Positions 36,946 through 50,100 are shown, counted from the stretch's first letter. The stretch: 64,000 nucleotides of DNA from Echinometra lucunter (GCA_029962745.1 CM057158.1:15181173-15245172); one strand, 5' to 3'. Translations and numbers: made by a program. Notes: generated from the sequence alone by a model not told the origin.

Positions 36946-37743
36946 GTTTAAAATAATTCTGTCATCTTTGAAATTAAGCGATAAAGATAAATACTGTACT
37001 GAGGAAGTGATGGCGCTATCAAGAAGATAATACAGAAGGGGAAAAGTACAGCATCCACATGCAGTAGGAAGAAAGAGAAATGGATGGAAATGAAATATGA
37101 ATGGAAGACAAGGGAAAACCAAAAACAAACATAATTGGAGGAAACACACACATGATGAGAATGGAGAAAATAGATACAAACAAAGAATCTCTGTTGGCAT
37201 AACTAACTTGAGGCAATCTAAAGGCTGTGACGTCATTGAGAAGAGGCTATCAGCATTCGAGCTAAGAACAACAAAGATATTGAGGAATTTTGATAGAGAG
37301 AGATAGAGAAGAGAGAGAGAAAGAAAAAAAAAACCCTAGCTTAAATCATTGACTACATTGTTACCAAATGAGGAATATGTTAACATACCACATTGCAACT
37401 GAGTGGGCAGGTGAATACAAAGTAAGTGCAATCGAATATATATAAAGATTATAGACTATGAAGCATATGTACGAACAACAATAACAGGAATATTCACCGG
37501 GAAAACCAGATCGAATTTTGCATTTGAGATGAGTATAGCTCTACCATGCTGCCACTCCTGAGGATGGGGGAGGGTGGGCCGGGGGGGATTCCCCCTCCCG
37601 CACAAACTGCGGGATGGGAGCGTGACCCGAAGCAGAGACTTTAATACCACTAGGAGCTCCTAGTGGTACAAAGTACCACTAGGAGCTCTGAAGCCCTAGA
37701 TTAGTATATAAATACTAGATATGGGAGAATAGGAGAGTGGAAA
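36946..37743. other. Sequence 5' of the retrotransposon
   Basis: It may include the 5' end of the decayed retroelement. It contains a GA microsatellite (37295-37325), a poly-G patch near 37565-37590, and a perfect 24-bp palindrome around GAGCTC at 37645-37668, half of which is repeated just downstream. No host gene recognised. Confidence 0.5.
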
Positions 37744-38030
37744 TTAAATAAAGCCTGTGCATTAACATTTTCTACCCATGTACACTTTTACCCCTATGGA
37801 TGGATACATATGGTACCTGTTCAGAATTTGTAATCAAGTGACCACATTCTCTCCCTCTCTGACTCTCTCTTCCTCTCTCACTATCTCCCCCTCTCTTTCT
37901 CTTCCCTGTATGACCATAAGGGAAAATCCTACTCATAAAATTTTACAGCTTCTTTCAGCCTTCAACCTTTTACCAACTGAGTTTAAGAGGGAGTGCACTG
38001 GTCTATCCCTGTACATTTCACAGGCTTAGT
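37744..38030. mobile_element. MITE with AAGCCTGTGCA ends, intact copy
   Basis: It begins ATTAAATAAAGCCTGTGCA and ends CATTTCACAGGCTTAGTT, about 285 bp, with a CT-rich microsatellite inside. Possible 5-bp flanks GAAAT. The same family occurs at 41670, where it is interrupted. Confidence 0.65.
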
Positions 38031-38686
38031 TGAAATATATTGCCAAAAAGTAAAACAAATCTCTGGCATTTGTTATTTCTGTTAGGATTGTATATTCATT
38101 TTCTTTTTTTTTACCCTTGTTGCCACGCATGTCGGGGCAATTTCACACATGGTTCTACTTTGTCTGAAATCCTGCACACATGGTATTGGAACCATGGGTG
38201 TTATGTACTGCCGAGAACAAATGCTCAACAGTAGATATTGAAATGGACCACTTTCGTGATTCATTAAAATTAAAAATAACAGACCATCACACCCTCCCAT
38301 GAAATGCTTTCCAGATTGCATGACCGGAACGTGAACCGCAGGCACCTGGCTTAGCCAGGTCGGGCAAACACTTAGGCTTGCCCAACCTAGCAACACCCAA
38401 TGCACGCAGTCTGCACCCTGACCATGCAATGCAACAAGTTGGAACAAAAGGCGCATGTGAAAGAAGGTGTATGACAAAGAAAGAGGTGAACACTAAATTT
38501 GAATACAAGCACGACACAGGTCCATTGTACAGATTCATGATTTAGGAATACAAGTGAGAGTTGAACATGCGCAAGAAAATACCAGAGACAAAAAACATTG
38601 CTATTGATAAACAGTAGTGTTACAAGGAAAGAATGGTTGACATGATTACATAACCAATTGTATGAACCACAAGAGTGGAAAAAAAA
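38031..38686. other. Intergenic sequence
   Basis: No feature recognised. The short frames on both strands lack domain resemblance. Confidence 0.5.
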
Positions 38687-39465
38687 TGTAGGCCTATACA
38701 TAATTTAGGACATCATGAAATAAGCTAATGCCATGGTGACAAAAAATTCTCAAAAAAGACAAAATAGGAAAAGAGTTTTTGAAAAAAATTAAAGATCTGC
38801 ATTGGGCTATTCTTTACATTGCAGAAAAATACAAAGATCTTAAGTTACAATGCAGTTGTCATCACATGTAGAGAATATGTGCGAAATAGGGAAATACAAT
38901 TCAGTCATGGTAAATGCGTTGATTTCATTAAAGAATGCATTGCTTAGAATAATTTTTAAGAAATCAATATTACGACCAACACAATAAAGAAACCCATTGC
39001 ATAATAATATCAGAGTATTTGAAGCCATCACACTAGAAAAATAAAACATGTAGGCCTATACATAATTTAGGAAATCATGAAATAAGCTAATGCCATGGTG
39101 ACAAAGTTTCTCAAAAAAGATGAAATAGGAAAAGAATTTTTGAAAAATTCAAAGATCTGCATCGGCTGTTCTTTTCATTGCAGAAAAATACATAGATCTT
39201 AAGTTACAATGCAGTTGTCATCACATGTAGAGAATATGTGCAAAATAGGGAAATACAATTCATTCATGGCAAGTGCATTGACTTCATTAAAGAATGCATT
39301 GCTGAGAATGATAATAATAATAACGTTATGACCAACACAATAGAAGAATGATATCAGGGTATTTAAGCCATCAAACTAAAGAAGAAAAATGTAGGCCTAT
39401 ACATAATTTAGGACACAATAAAATAAGCTAGTGCCGTGGTGGCAAAAAGTTTCTCCAAAGAGACC
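38687..39465. repeat. Tandem repeat, about 2.2 copies of a 340-360-bp unit
   Basis: Units start at the phrase TAGGCCTATACATAATTTAGGA near 38689, 39051 and 39392. Successive spacings are 362 and 341 bp. The third unit is partial. AT-rich and non-coding. Confidence 0.85.
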
Positions 39466-39929
39466 TAAATTTGAGACTATAAGCAGCGGGATAAGCCGAC
39501 TTTCTTTCGAAAACAAGTAAACATAAACTATTATGGTTTGTTTATCAGTATAGATGTTAAACAAAAGGGCAGAAAATTAACTCTCTAGAAATATGATTAT
39601 CTCTTTGAAATTCACACATCATTGGCCAAACAAATTTTTGGTATGTAGCTGTGCTTCACATTATCCTTATTCACCCATGAATGCATGAAATACATGTATG
39701 TATTGCCTGAGAGATGCCCTAGGGTCTAAGCCACTTATTAATCGTATGTGCCACTTATTAATCGTAACTGTGATTAAGATATTATTAACATCGATTAATC
39801 TTGGTTTTGTTTTTCCTGGGATGCACTGCATGATAAACCAATTATGATTATTTGAAATGTAAAGAAGCAGGTGTACTGATTGGTTTCTCATGTGTTGCTT
39901 TGTGTACTAGGGTATGGTATGCACTAGAG
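39466..39929. other. Intergenic sequence before the short hAT element
   Basis: AT-rich; no gene recognised. Confidence 0.5.
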
Positions 39930-40117
39930 CAGGGGTGGCCAACCTTTTTTATCTCGCAGGCCACAGCTGACAGTAGGGATAATTTGGCAGGCTGCAGGTC
40001 TCTTCTTCTCCCTCCCCCCCCCCCCCCGGGCTGTACACAGAAATTTTTCCGGAGGTGGGGGGGGGGGGGGAATGTTGAAAAAAAAAACACGGGAGGGAGA
40101 GAATCGACCAGGCTGGT
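39930..40117. mobile_element. Short hAT-like element (188 bp)
   Basis: It begins CAGGGGTGGCCAACC, a typical hAT terminus, and is flanked by a perfect 8-bp duplication CACTAGAG at 39922-39929 and 40118-40125. The right terminus is only weakly inverted. The interior contains poly-C and poly-G runs that could form a stem. Confidence 0.7.
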
Positions 40118-40125
40118 CACTAGAG

Positions 40126-40798
40126 CGTGTTTGCATTTTAACATTGAAATTGAAGGATCTCATGTTGTCATGCACACTTTGCATGGAATTTCTTGATAAT
40201 TCTATTGGAAGGGGGCAGCTGCTCACGGTCCCTCCTGCTGCATACGGCCTTGCCCCCCCCTCCCCCCCAAAACCACATAATACACACGCTTGTGCAATTT
40301 TGCACCTATCAAAAGAACAAACAGCAAATCATTCCTTGAAGAAAGAAAGCAGGCTTATGTTTTCAGTGTGATATTTGGGGATGTTCATTTGTCATTAATG
40401 TTACATGAGATGGCATCTTGCACTCTGTTTTACAGCAAATGCATTTATTTACCTGTCACTTTTCTATGCATTGAGATTTTTATAACTTAGACTTGAACTA
40501 CCTTTCTAGTGGTAATTCAAGTTCATATTTCTGAATCTCCTGTAGCAATACTGAATCCCTACAGTTTGCCACAAATGGTAAAAAGATTTTCTGTTGATTG
40601 GTAGTTTGGTACCCTATAGTCTGGAATGTACAGTCTCCCTGCTTCGTAGAATAATTTTTATTAAAGAGTGTCATGCCTGTACTACGCTATCGCTTCCAAG
40701 AGACAAATAACTGAGGACTTCGATTTAGGTAAAATTGGAAATTTAGTAAGGGAAATTATATGAATGAATTTATATTCAACTTTTTTTTTCATTTCCAG
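40126..40798. other. Sequence upstream of the first proposed NLR exon
   Basis: No gene recognised. It contains a poly-C patch at about 40252-40268. If 40799 is a true splice acceptor, this is intron and an earlier 5' exon lies further left, but none could be identified. Confidence 0.5.
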
Positions 40799-41180
40799 CA
40801 TGTTCCAGATATTTTGCAGAAACTACTCATCAGTAATGCCAGTATCTCTCTTCGAATGGCGGGTACGGATTGGGACATTTGTCCCACGCATGCCTGTCAT
40901 CCAGTACCTCAACCTCATCAGAATGAAGCTGTTTCTTGCACTGCTAGATATTCTGGCTGATGGAGAAAGCAAAGTTGAACCATCAGAGAAAGAAACAAGC
41001 CCTACATCTACAACAACAGACCATCAGTCATCATCAGACAAGGCACCATCCAATCTTGAGAAAGATGGCACCCCTTCAGGAGTCAGCAGTGATGAACAGA
41101 AGACACCAACAGCAACAGCAGACCAGACCAAAAACAGGCTTTTTAAAGGTTCAAAGAAAAGGAAACGTCACAACCCAAAG
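40799..41180 (+). CDS. NLR exon A: N-terminal low-complexity region
   Basis: The acceptor is TTTCATTTCCAG at 40798 and the donor AAG/GTACTG at 41181, phase 0. Candidate starts are ATG 40800, or ATG 40923, which has A at -3 and begins MKLFLALLDILADG, a weak hydrophobic start. Downstream it is rich in Ser, Thr, Lys and Gln (about 80 residues) and ends in a basic cluster, SKKRKRHNPK, that resembles a nuclear-localisation signal. No known domain. It is assigned to this gene because it is open to the donor and joins exon B in phase. It could instead be a chance frame, with translation starting in exon B or elsewhere. Confidence 0.5.
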
Positions 41181-44100
41181 GTACTGAAAGTTACAGTATT
41201 TTTTTGAAAATATAGTTTACTATTCTATCACCGAGAGGCATTTATACGCAGTGATTGGCAAACTTGGTTTCTGTGGCACAATTTTTTTGTGTCGTGCTTG
41301 CCTTACAACGCAGTATGCCCCATTAACCAACTCAATTCGAGTTTGTCAAACTCTGTGCGTAAATCATGGCTAAGACCCCTGTATGCTACCTTGTCCTTGC
41401 ACATGCTTATCACACTACAGAACTCTCTTTGTGTGTACGCACTGTGCGATTCACGCTCACGTTCATTTTTGATTGCATCCCGGTTATCAAAAAATATTTT
41501 TGGCCTTGCGTTTGCTTGATTATAATTGTTGCAAAAAACAGTGGCATAGCTAGAATTTCATTTTAAAGGGATGGTAGAGATGAGCACGCAAAGGGTGCAA
41601 ACTACATACTGAGCGTGCTCCCTAGGGGGGGGGGGGCCGGGTGCAGGGAGGTTGAAGGTATAAGTGCCAATTAAACTAAGCCTGTGCATTTCTGAATATT
41701 TTTCTAACCATGTACACTTTCACCCAAATGGACGGGTACAGTGTGCACGGTTAGAATTTATGAGCATTTGAAAGCAATGTCGGTCACTCAGATTTAGGTC
41801 CATGCATGCACGGAATGAATCTGCCATGTGTGAGTGTTCCCTCTCTCCCTTTTACACACGAGAGCATAAATCTGGTTATGAAAATCCAACTCATAAAACT
41901 TGCGACCTTTAACATGTATTTTATGGCTTCTTTTAGCCTTTAGACCAAAAAGGTCGGTTGAAGGTCTTTGGTCTGACTAATACCGTGTTTACACAGTGAC
42001 TCGGCTCGTGTGCTGAATCCTCAAGCAGGGCCGAATGCTGCGAAGATGGCAAATGTGATTGTGTTTATATTGAAACAAAAAAGGCGAGTTCAACCATGGC
42101 CCGCGGATCACAAAGTAGAATTAATGTCACAAATGCAGGAAATTTGCCTCCGACTAAATTTTTACACAATGTTCACAACAACAAGAGTGGGGCTGAGTTA
42201 CGTTAGTTATAAAACTGCCGTGGTGGCAGCACTATATTGAATATATAGAAGAATAAGTATTGCAAGGATCATACCAAACAGTGATATACCATACAAACAA
42301 TTTTACGAGCAAGAGTAAAATTTCCCGATCCCTAAAAAGAGTATTTTTTACCTGGGGAAATAAAACGAAGGCAGGGGCAAAGCAAGGATAAGAGAGCTAA
42401 CTCGCGTCATATAGCATGCGGCTATTCCGTGTTTGGCCTACGGGTCACGAGGGTTCGACACGGCTTTCTGTTTACACATGGTAAAATTGACAAGTCTGAC
42501 TCGGCTTGCAGTTGAAAACTACGATTCTTGCGGATCAAAAAAGCGGTGTTTGACACGGCTCGCGGATCACACTGATCACATTTACACAACATAAAATTGC
42601 CGTGTTGAGCACGGGTCGTGTGTTGAATCCCCGAGCCAAGTCACTGTGTAAACACGGTATAATAGACTAGAATGTATTATTTATTGTACTTTTGGGGGCT
42701 TTTTTCCTCTTTACACTTTCCTCAGTGCAATGACAGCTTGTTTTGACTGTCATGACTGTCATAATACATTAATCTATCCATTAACTGGGATTAAGAGTAC
42801 ACGGACATTAGAAATCATACACGTGTAGTTGTTTAATGGGCGAGTACCCGTCCTTGTGCACTTCACAGGCTTAGTTATAGTGCCAGTGTTTCTTTGTCAA
42901 TGTTTCTTTCTACTCCTGCTTTTCCTTTTTCTTTTCTGGGTCAAGTTTTTGTTTTTCTATTTCTTTTCTTTTAGCTTTTTTTTTTGGGGGGGGGGGGGAT
43001 GAACAACTCCATCACTACTCAGAGGGCGTAAATTTGACATCTACCTGAGTGTAGCACTTTCTTTTCTTGACCAGGAGACAGGAAATTTGAGAAAATAAAC
43101 CGGGTAAGAACTGGACACCCCCCCCCCCCAATAGTAAATTTATTGGTATTTTGCAGGATAATAATTTATTACTACATTGCTGATGTCATGTAGTATTGAA
43201 TAAGATATTGTATTGAATAAATGAAGCATTGATTTCATTGTTTACATTTACAGTAAAATATGTTGACTTTTGTTTTTCACATTTGCATTAGGGACGCTGT
43301 GGACCAGATAAGTCACTTGGTGCATTTTTGTCATTTCGTTGTTTCCTGAAATGTGGTGCAAGTCCTCTTCTGAGAATCTTACTCCTGGTATTTACAACCA
43401 TTCTCCTTCTGAGATCTGGTGATGTGGAGATGAACCCTGGTCCCAATGAAAGGTTTGAATACAAAATATAAGTAATTGATATAATGCAAAGAGGGTACTA
43501 TAATCTTGAAAAAGGCACAATGTACCGGTATTTCATCAAAATTTTATACCTAATAATGGACCTTGTGGTATTTAAGCCTTGTGGCAGGGCTGTAACCGAA
43601 CCGCTGAACCGTTTTGTGTTTTGTGTTTTATTCCTCTCCAAATTTTGTTCTCACCCAGAGGGAGAAGAGCAATCTCATGTTTTACGTTGTGGTTTTTGTA
43701 TTACAACTCAAGGTGAGGTTCATAAATTGGAGGCATCGCTACAATCTTTTTATTGTGTGATGTGATTGAAAAAATAAACATCTGATTGAAGATTATGAGA
43801 GAGAGAGAGAGAAAATAAAAGAAGATGATGATGAGAGAGAGAGAAAGAGATACTCATAAAGAGAAAATGATATTTGGAGTGCTATTAAAAGTTACAGCGT
43901 GAGGTGAGGATCACAAATAAGGTGTCGCTGCTGTCTTTTAATTGTGTGATGTGGTGGAAAGAATACACATCTGATTGAAGATTATGAGAGATAGAGAGAG
44001 TGAGCTGGTAAAGAGAAAATTGATATCGAGAGTGCTATTAAAGTTGAACAGAAAAAAATTAAATTGAAAAGAAAGAGGATGTGGAAGGAAGATGAACAAA

Positions 44101-47100
44101 AGTACTAAGATCAGGAGATAATGGGAAAAAGAATCCTGGGCCCTCTCTTGTGAATTTTGATAGATCGTATTTGCAACTGTGTAACTGTGAGAAAGGAGTT
44201 GTGATCATAATATGAAATCTATCACAAATTATGAGATGGGGCTGTGGACGACAAGAAGGTGGAGGAGAAGAGATGAGATGAAAGTCTAAAAGTTGGAGAT
44301 TGGAGATGTTATAATCATGAATGAATGAGGTCATAGTAAAACTAGAAATTAGCAGAATTTGTTTTGTTTTATTGTCCTTGCTCCACACGGACACGGACCC
44401 CCGGACCCCAGCTGATCTGCATTTTTTTCTTATCACATTCTCAATTTCATACATAAACAGCGTGATAATGAATGATCCCCACCATCATGCAGAGAGATAG
44501 ACCTCAGCCGCATTACACTAGCGTAGTGCAGTCCCAACATCTCCCCGTGTGGAAAAAAAGATCATCGCTGTGCAATAAAATCTGACTAATAGAAATGCCG
44601 GCTGTACATTAACGGTTAACGGTACGTGCGTGGTTATTCACTCATAAATAGTATTTACTATTTGATTGGCCGTTACTTCACCTTTCCAGCCAGTTGGAGA
44701 AAGCGCACTGTGTACGACTCCCGCCATAGATCTGGAGTTTTGCACAGCACGCTTTCCCTGTTTGCTCACAAGGTGAAGTAACGACCAATCATATTTTTAG
44801 AACAACAAACATCAATATTCATCGCATAATCAAGTACACTACGCAGTTGGCAAGACTCCATGCAGGGAACACTCCCATCTCCCTGCCTGGACCATACATT
44901 GCATAACATCCACTTCGTCATCAAGTCCATCAGCGATAGACAAAAAGAGAGAGAAAGAGAGAGTCGAGACAGTGAAATTTGTCATTGTTATGTCAACACG
45001 ATAATGCTAGTAGATAAACTGGTTTCTCTGGGGACTTGTTGGTCGGAGGCTTGTGGAATGTGACAGATGGCACGCGAGCGCGATAAATCTTTGATTGGGG
45101 TAAAATTTGCCCTCTTTTCTTATGGTCTTGCTATCATACTTCCGAACCTCGAAACGAACCAAAGTTCGGGAAAAAATTGTCGAACGCTGCTGAACCGAAT
45201 CAAACCCGAACTTGGGCAAAATTTACAGCCCTACCTTGTGGTAAGCAAGTTATCCAGTGCTGCATTTACTATCTACATGTACATGTATATTGGAAATTGC
45301 CTCCTGAATTACATGTACAATACAAGCGAGCTAGGATTTTATTGGCCATTTATGAGGGATGCAGATTCTGAAAAGAAATGTTGCCTGAGTCAATAACAAG
45401 ATCAGTTGTGTATTTCTTAATAGCAGGTTGTTAATGAGACTAAACCAGGCCAGTTTGTCAGCAGGGCTAGACTGGGCATGGATATGTATTGGAAATAGTA
45501 TACAAATATACTTTGCCTTGAGAGTTTCTGGTTAAAACTGTGGGCAAGAGGTGACTCCGAAATAATACTATTCACTGAGGGGCGCAGCCCCGAAGTGAAT
45601 GGTACTATTGGAGTCACTGAGGCCCATAGTTTTAACCAGAAACTCGAAATTATGGCAGAGTATATTTGTTTCATATTTTGGATCAAGATTTATATGTATT
45701 TGTACATGAATTTTACTTTCTTATTTTACATTTTTCTTGATTGATACACGGCCCCGTTGTAAATCAGCCAAGTAGGTGAAGTAGGTTTATTAAAATAAAC
45801 CAGTCAAATGACACCAAATCAATATTCTTTATTTCATGTTTATGCCTTATTGAATGCTTTATGGCACTAAACGTTGTACGGATAAACTGCAAAGTGATCG
45901 GAAATTGAGAAACGCAGTAGCCGTGACACCGCGAGAGTTCCCCATGGTGCGCACTCGAGCTCTCTTATGCCCCACTGAATTTTCATTTCGCGCATAGATT
46001 TTGCGTACTGTGAAGTCATTTCACAAATAGTATATACTATTTGGAAAATGTCCTCATAAGAGTGACGTCATTTCCCAAATAGTAAACCTTCATGCCAACA
46101 TGAAAAAGCTGAAAATACCAATGATCACGTGAAGGTCTTTAACCCAATCATGAAAGGATAAATTTCTGATCCAAAATATAATACATTTTATGTTAAGTCA
46201 ATAGAAACTATCATGGGGATGCTCATAAATGTAAGTTCTTTCTCTTAAATTCTGTATAATGCTGTCAAATTGCAGTGTGTATAACAGTAGTCAAGCTACG
46301 ATAGAAATGCTATTTACTTTAATTTTTTGTCAAGATTTTATTTGAGTAGGCAGTAGTGAGCATGCTGGTGGAGGCATAATATCATTGTGAACCCCTAAAC
46401 TGGAAATTATTTCCGCTTAGCGAAGGGGGTCTCCCACCTCCCACACTCTCCTTCCCTTTGGTCATTTTGCATCCTCACAGTAACATACAAAGAGTTTGTT
46501 CGCAAAAGTCCATTTTTGAAAATTCTAAAGTAAGGTCACTGTCATATACAGTCAGTTCGCCAGGCACGATAATTCGCATGTACATGTATCTATTCAGCTC
46601 GTATTGATGGGTTTTCCGAGGTCATGAATATTCATGAGAGTGCAAGGGTTTGGTTAATCGGCATTCTTAAAGAATCCTATAATTTTTTGCCTATGAATTT
46701 GTTATCTATATAAAGAAGAAGAAACAAAGATTTCAAATATCCCTGTTGCACAATCAAATCTTATAAAGCTGAAAATCACGCTGACATATTGCCTTCCAAA
46801 TGCTTTTCATTCATGTGTCTTTGATGACACATAAACATACTTTATATTGCTTTCGTCATTAAAATTTTGTAATGGGCGTTTAGCTGCACTAATCTTCTTG
46901 AAAATGAGCCAGAAATAGCATTTCTAATGCGCAGCTACACGCCCATTAGAAAATTTTAATGAAGCAAGTAATATAAAGTATGTTTATGTGTCGTCTAAGA
47001 CACATAAACAATTATGTTTCATTTTTGAGGACGGTCAGGAACCAAGATAATATACTGACAGGTAACACATTAAGGCATGGCAAACAGCGAGTTTTTGGCA

Positions 47101-50100
47101 TGAGCGAGAATACAGCACTCTGATTGGTCAGTGAGTCAAAAGGTTGCATGCTCCATGACGTCATACCCTTATTACGGTATGTGGAATATTCCACGCACCA
47201 AAATCCAAACTCAGTGATGGCTGAGCGTTTTCCAATTTTATGCACTCTGACCGCATATTTATGCATTTATTACTACGGATATCCCAGTAGTAAGGAGCAC
47301 ATTATATCATTTTGTAAAAGAAATCTTTAATGCAATGTTTTCTTCTCATTGATTCGTCATTAATCTACATACATGCAAATTATGCATAAGTGTTATGGAG
47401 GCACCTAGTTGTACAGGATGCCTCATAAAGAGGGGGGGGGGGGGAGGGCTGTAGGGATTTGAGGGGTGTTAGCTGGCATTTCCTAATGACTATGGTGTCA
47501 GCTTTTATATTTTTGTAATGTACACCCATGCAAATNNNNNNNNNNNNNNNNNNNNNNNNNNNNNNNNNNNNNNNNNNNNNNNNNNNNNNNNNNNNNNNNN
47601 NNNNNNNNNNNNNNNNNNNNNNNNNNNNNNNNNNNNNNNNNNNNNNNNNNNNNNNNNNNNNNNNNNNNNNNNNNNNNNNNNNNNNNNNNNNNNNNNNNNN
47701 NNNNNNNNNNNNNNNNNNNNNNNNNNNNNNNNNNNNNNNNNNNNNNNNNNNNNNNNNNNNNNNNNNNNNNNNNNNNNNNNNNNNNNNNNNNNNNNNNNNN
47801 NNNNNNNNNNNNNNNNNNNNNNNNNNNNNNNNNNNNNNNNNNNNNNNNNNNNNNNNNNNNNNNNNNNNNNNNNNNNNNNNNNNNNNNNNNNNNNNNNNNN
47901 NNNNNNNNNNNNNNNNNNNNNNNNNNNNNNNNNNNNNNNNNNNNNNNNNNNNNNNNNNNNNNNNNNNNNNNNNNNNNNNNNNNNNNNNNNNNNNNNNNNN
48001 NNNNNNNNNNNNNNNNNNNNNNNNNNNNNNNNNNNTTTGTTGCATTTGAAGCTTGGAGACCTTTTCTTTTTTGTTCAAGTGTGGGGGGGGGGGGGGGTCT
48101 TCAAACCCCCTGAACCCTTCCTAGTTATGGGCCTGTAGTTAATCCTGTCCTTCTCTGGTTTTATGTGTTTTTATCTTCTAGCAGCGAACTCTCTGGTGTC
48201 AGTGACATAATGCTTATTGATATTGCTGATGCAATATCAAATGATATGAATATCCGAAGACTAGGATTTCACCTTCAAGTTCCACAAGCGTACATCGATA
48301 GGTGCTTTGCATCTGGCAGAATGAGTGGAATTGTGAATCCAGAGGGTACCCGTCAGATGCTCTCGGAATGGAGAAAACGAACTGAAAGACAGCACCAAGA
48401 AACAGACCTACGGAAGGCACTAATTCAGTCTCATCTACAAGATGTAGCAGATCGATATTTACCTCGGGGTAATTAGTTCAATGAACTTAAATTGTGTAGA
48501 TTTTGAAATAATGTTGTTTGCAGATCGGCAGTGCAATAGCCATAAAGATGTGACATTTTTTTTTGGCTAGGAATTGCTTTCATTCATTGGCTTGTTTTGC
48601 AACAAAGAATGTAATATTCTTAGAAATCAATCACCTTAAAGTGATCAATCTTTTACTGTAAAGTTTGTTGTGTGAAATAAACAAGTGTCTTCTAAAGTCA
48701 CTCACATTTGGCCTGAGAGCACTATTCATTAATATCCAACTATTCATAGTAAATTTCCTGTTCATAAAAAAACTTTTACCATGCAATGGCATGTTTTCAA
48801 AATGGAAACGAAGTAGATCACTGACACAGTTTGCATGGTCTTTTCAATCATTGTCACTGTTAGAGATCTTGCATCAAAGTATACAATTCTGTAGACACAG
48901 CTATCCCTTCTCTTCATGAGTGTTATTGAGAAAGATATCAATAAGTGTGCCTTTAAATCATAACAAATAATTTCTATATGATATGCCTGTGTTCTTCTGA
49001 AAGATCTACACTGGTTGCCAGTAAAGTTCCGCATCCACTGTAAGGTCATTCTTACCGTATTCAAAGCTCTCCTTGGCATGTGTCCAGAATATATCTCTGA
49101 ATTGCTCATACCGTACATCCCACCAAGGTGTCTGCGGTCATCTTTCCAATACCTTCTCACCCTCAATCCCGGAGCAACAAAAACTTATGGTAACGGGCAT
49201 TTGCTGGAGGGGTCCAAAGTTTTGGAATGCTCTCCCAGTCTCTACGCTCCATGACTGAGGTTGAAGCTGTTAGGAAAGAGCTCAAGACCTGCATGTAAAT
49301 GTTTCCTATGATTGTTAACCTTGTACATTGTAAAGTGCTTTGAGAGGGCCTACGGTCCTGTCAGCGCTATTGAGGAACAAACTATTATTGTTAGTATTAT
49401 GCAGTTGTTGTAGTAACGGGAACATTTTTTTTTCACCATACATAGATCCACCATCAAGGGAGGAAGGCTCTGAAGAAGGCAGGTTCACCAGTTTATATAA
49501 CAGTCCTTCAACTGGGCAGCAGCTTGCATCAATTGGACGAGAATTTTCTCAATCACATGCACACTCAGCGATAGTACATGCGCCAGTAATGACACAGCAG
49601 GAAATAGTTCAGAACAACTTTACACCTGAGGATGAGCAAGGATTTTTTTCACCCTCTAATCGATCTCAGGAACCTCCATATTCAAACCTCTCTAGCCTTC
49701 CAGCCCTTGATGAATCATCATTAGGACAGACTCCATCTTGTGGAATGGCAGCTGCACATTCATACTCAGTGTCAGTGCAGCCTGGAAGACCAAACGTGAC
49801 ACCTCAGATGACATCAGCATATGTACCTGCCATGTCAAGTTACCTCACCCCTCAGGAACCCACCATTACCTACTCAGACACAGCTCCAAACACTGTGCAT
49901 TCTGCTTCTGAAATTCCGCCAATAACAGATGCCCAACTAGAGCAGTGTAGAGAAGAGATCAAAGCTTTTTATGAGGTCAATCTTTGTCAGATCCCAACAA
50001 GTCCCCTTGATGTGGATTCCCTAGTTGAATTAAAATGCATATTTACAAATCTTGTCTTGCTTAGAGAAGATAGAAATACTAAGATCAAAGTAAAATTGGC

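Noticed and set aside
40760..40960. Second frame of exon A as the coding frame
   Set aside because: It stops at 40960, before the donor, so it cannot join exon B.
42010..42240. 76-codon frame inside the nested MITE as a transposase
   Set aside because: Too short and without catalytic motifs.
43418..43444. 2A-like motif as part of a non-LTR retrotransposon
   Set aside because: Such elements do carry 2A motifs, but there is no endonuclease or RT coding next to it, it has good splice sites, and both junction phases fit the NLR exons.
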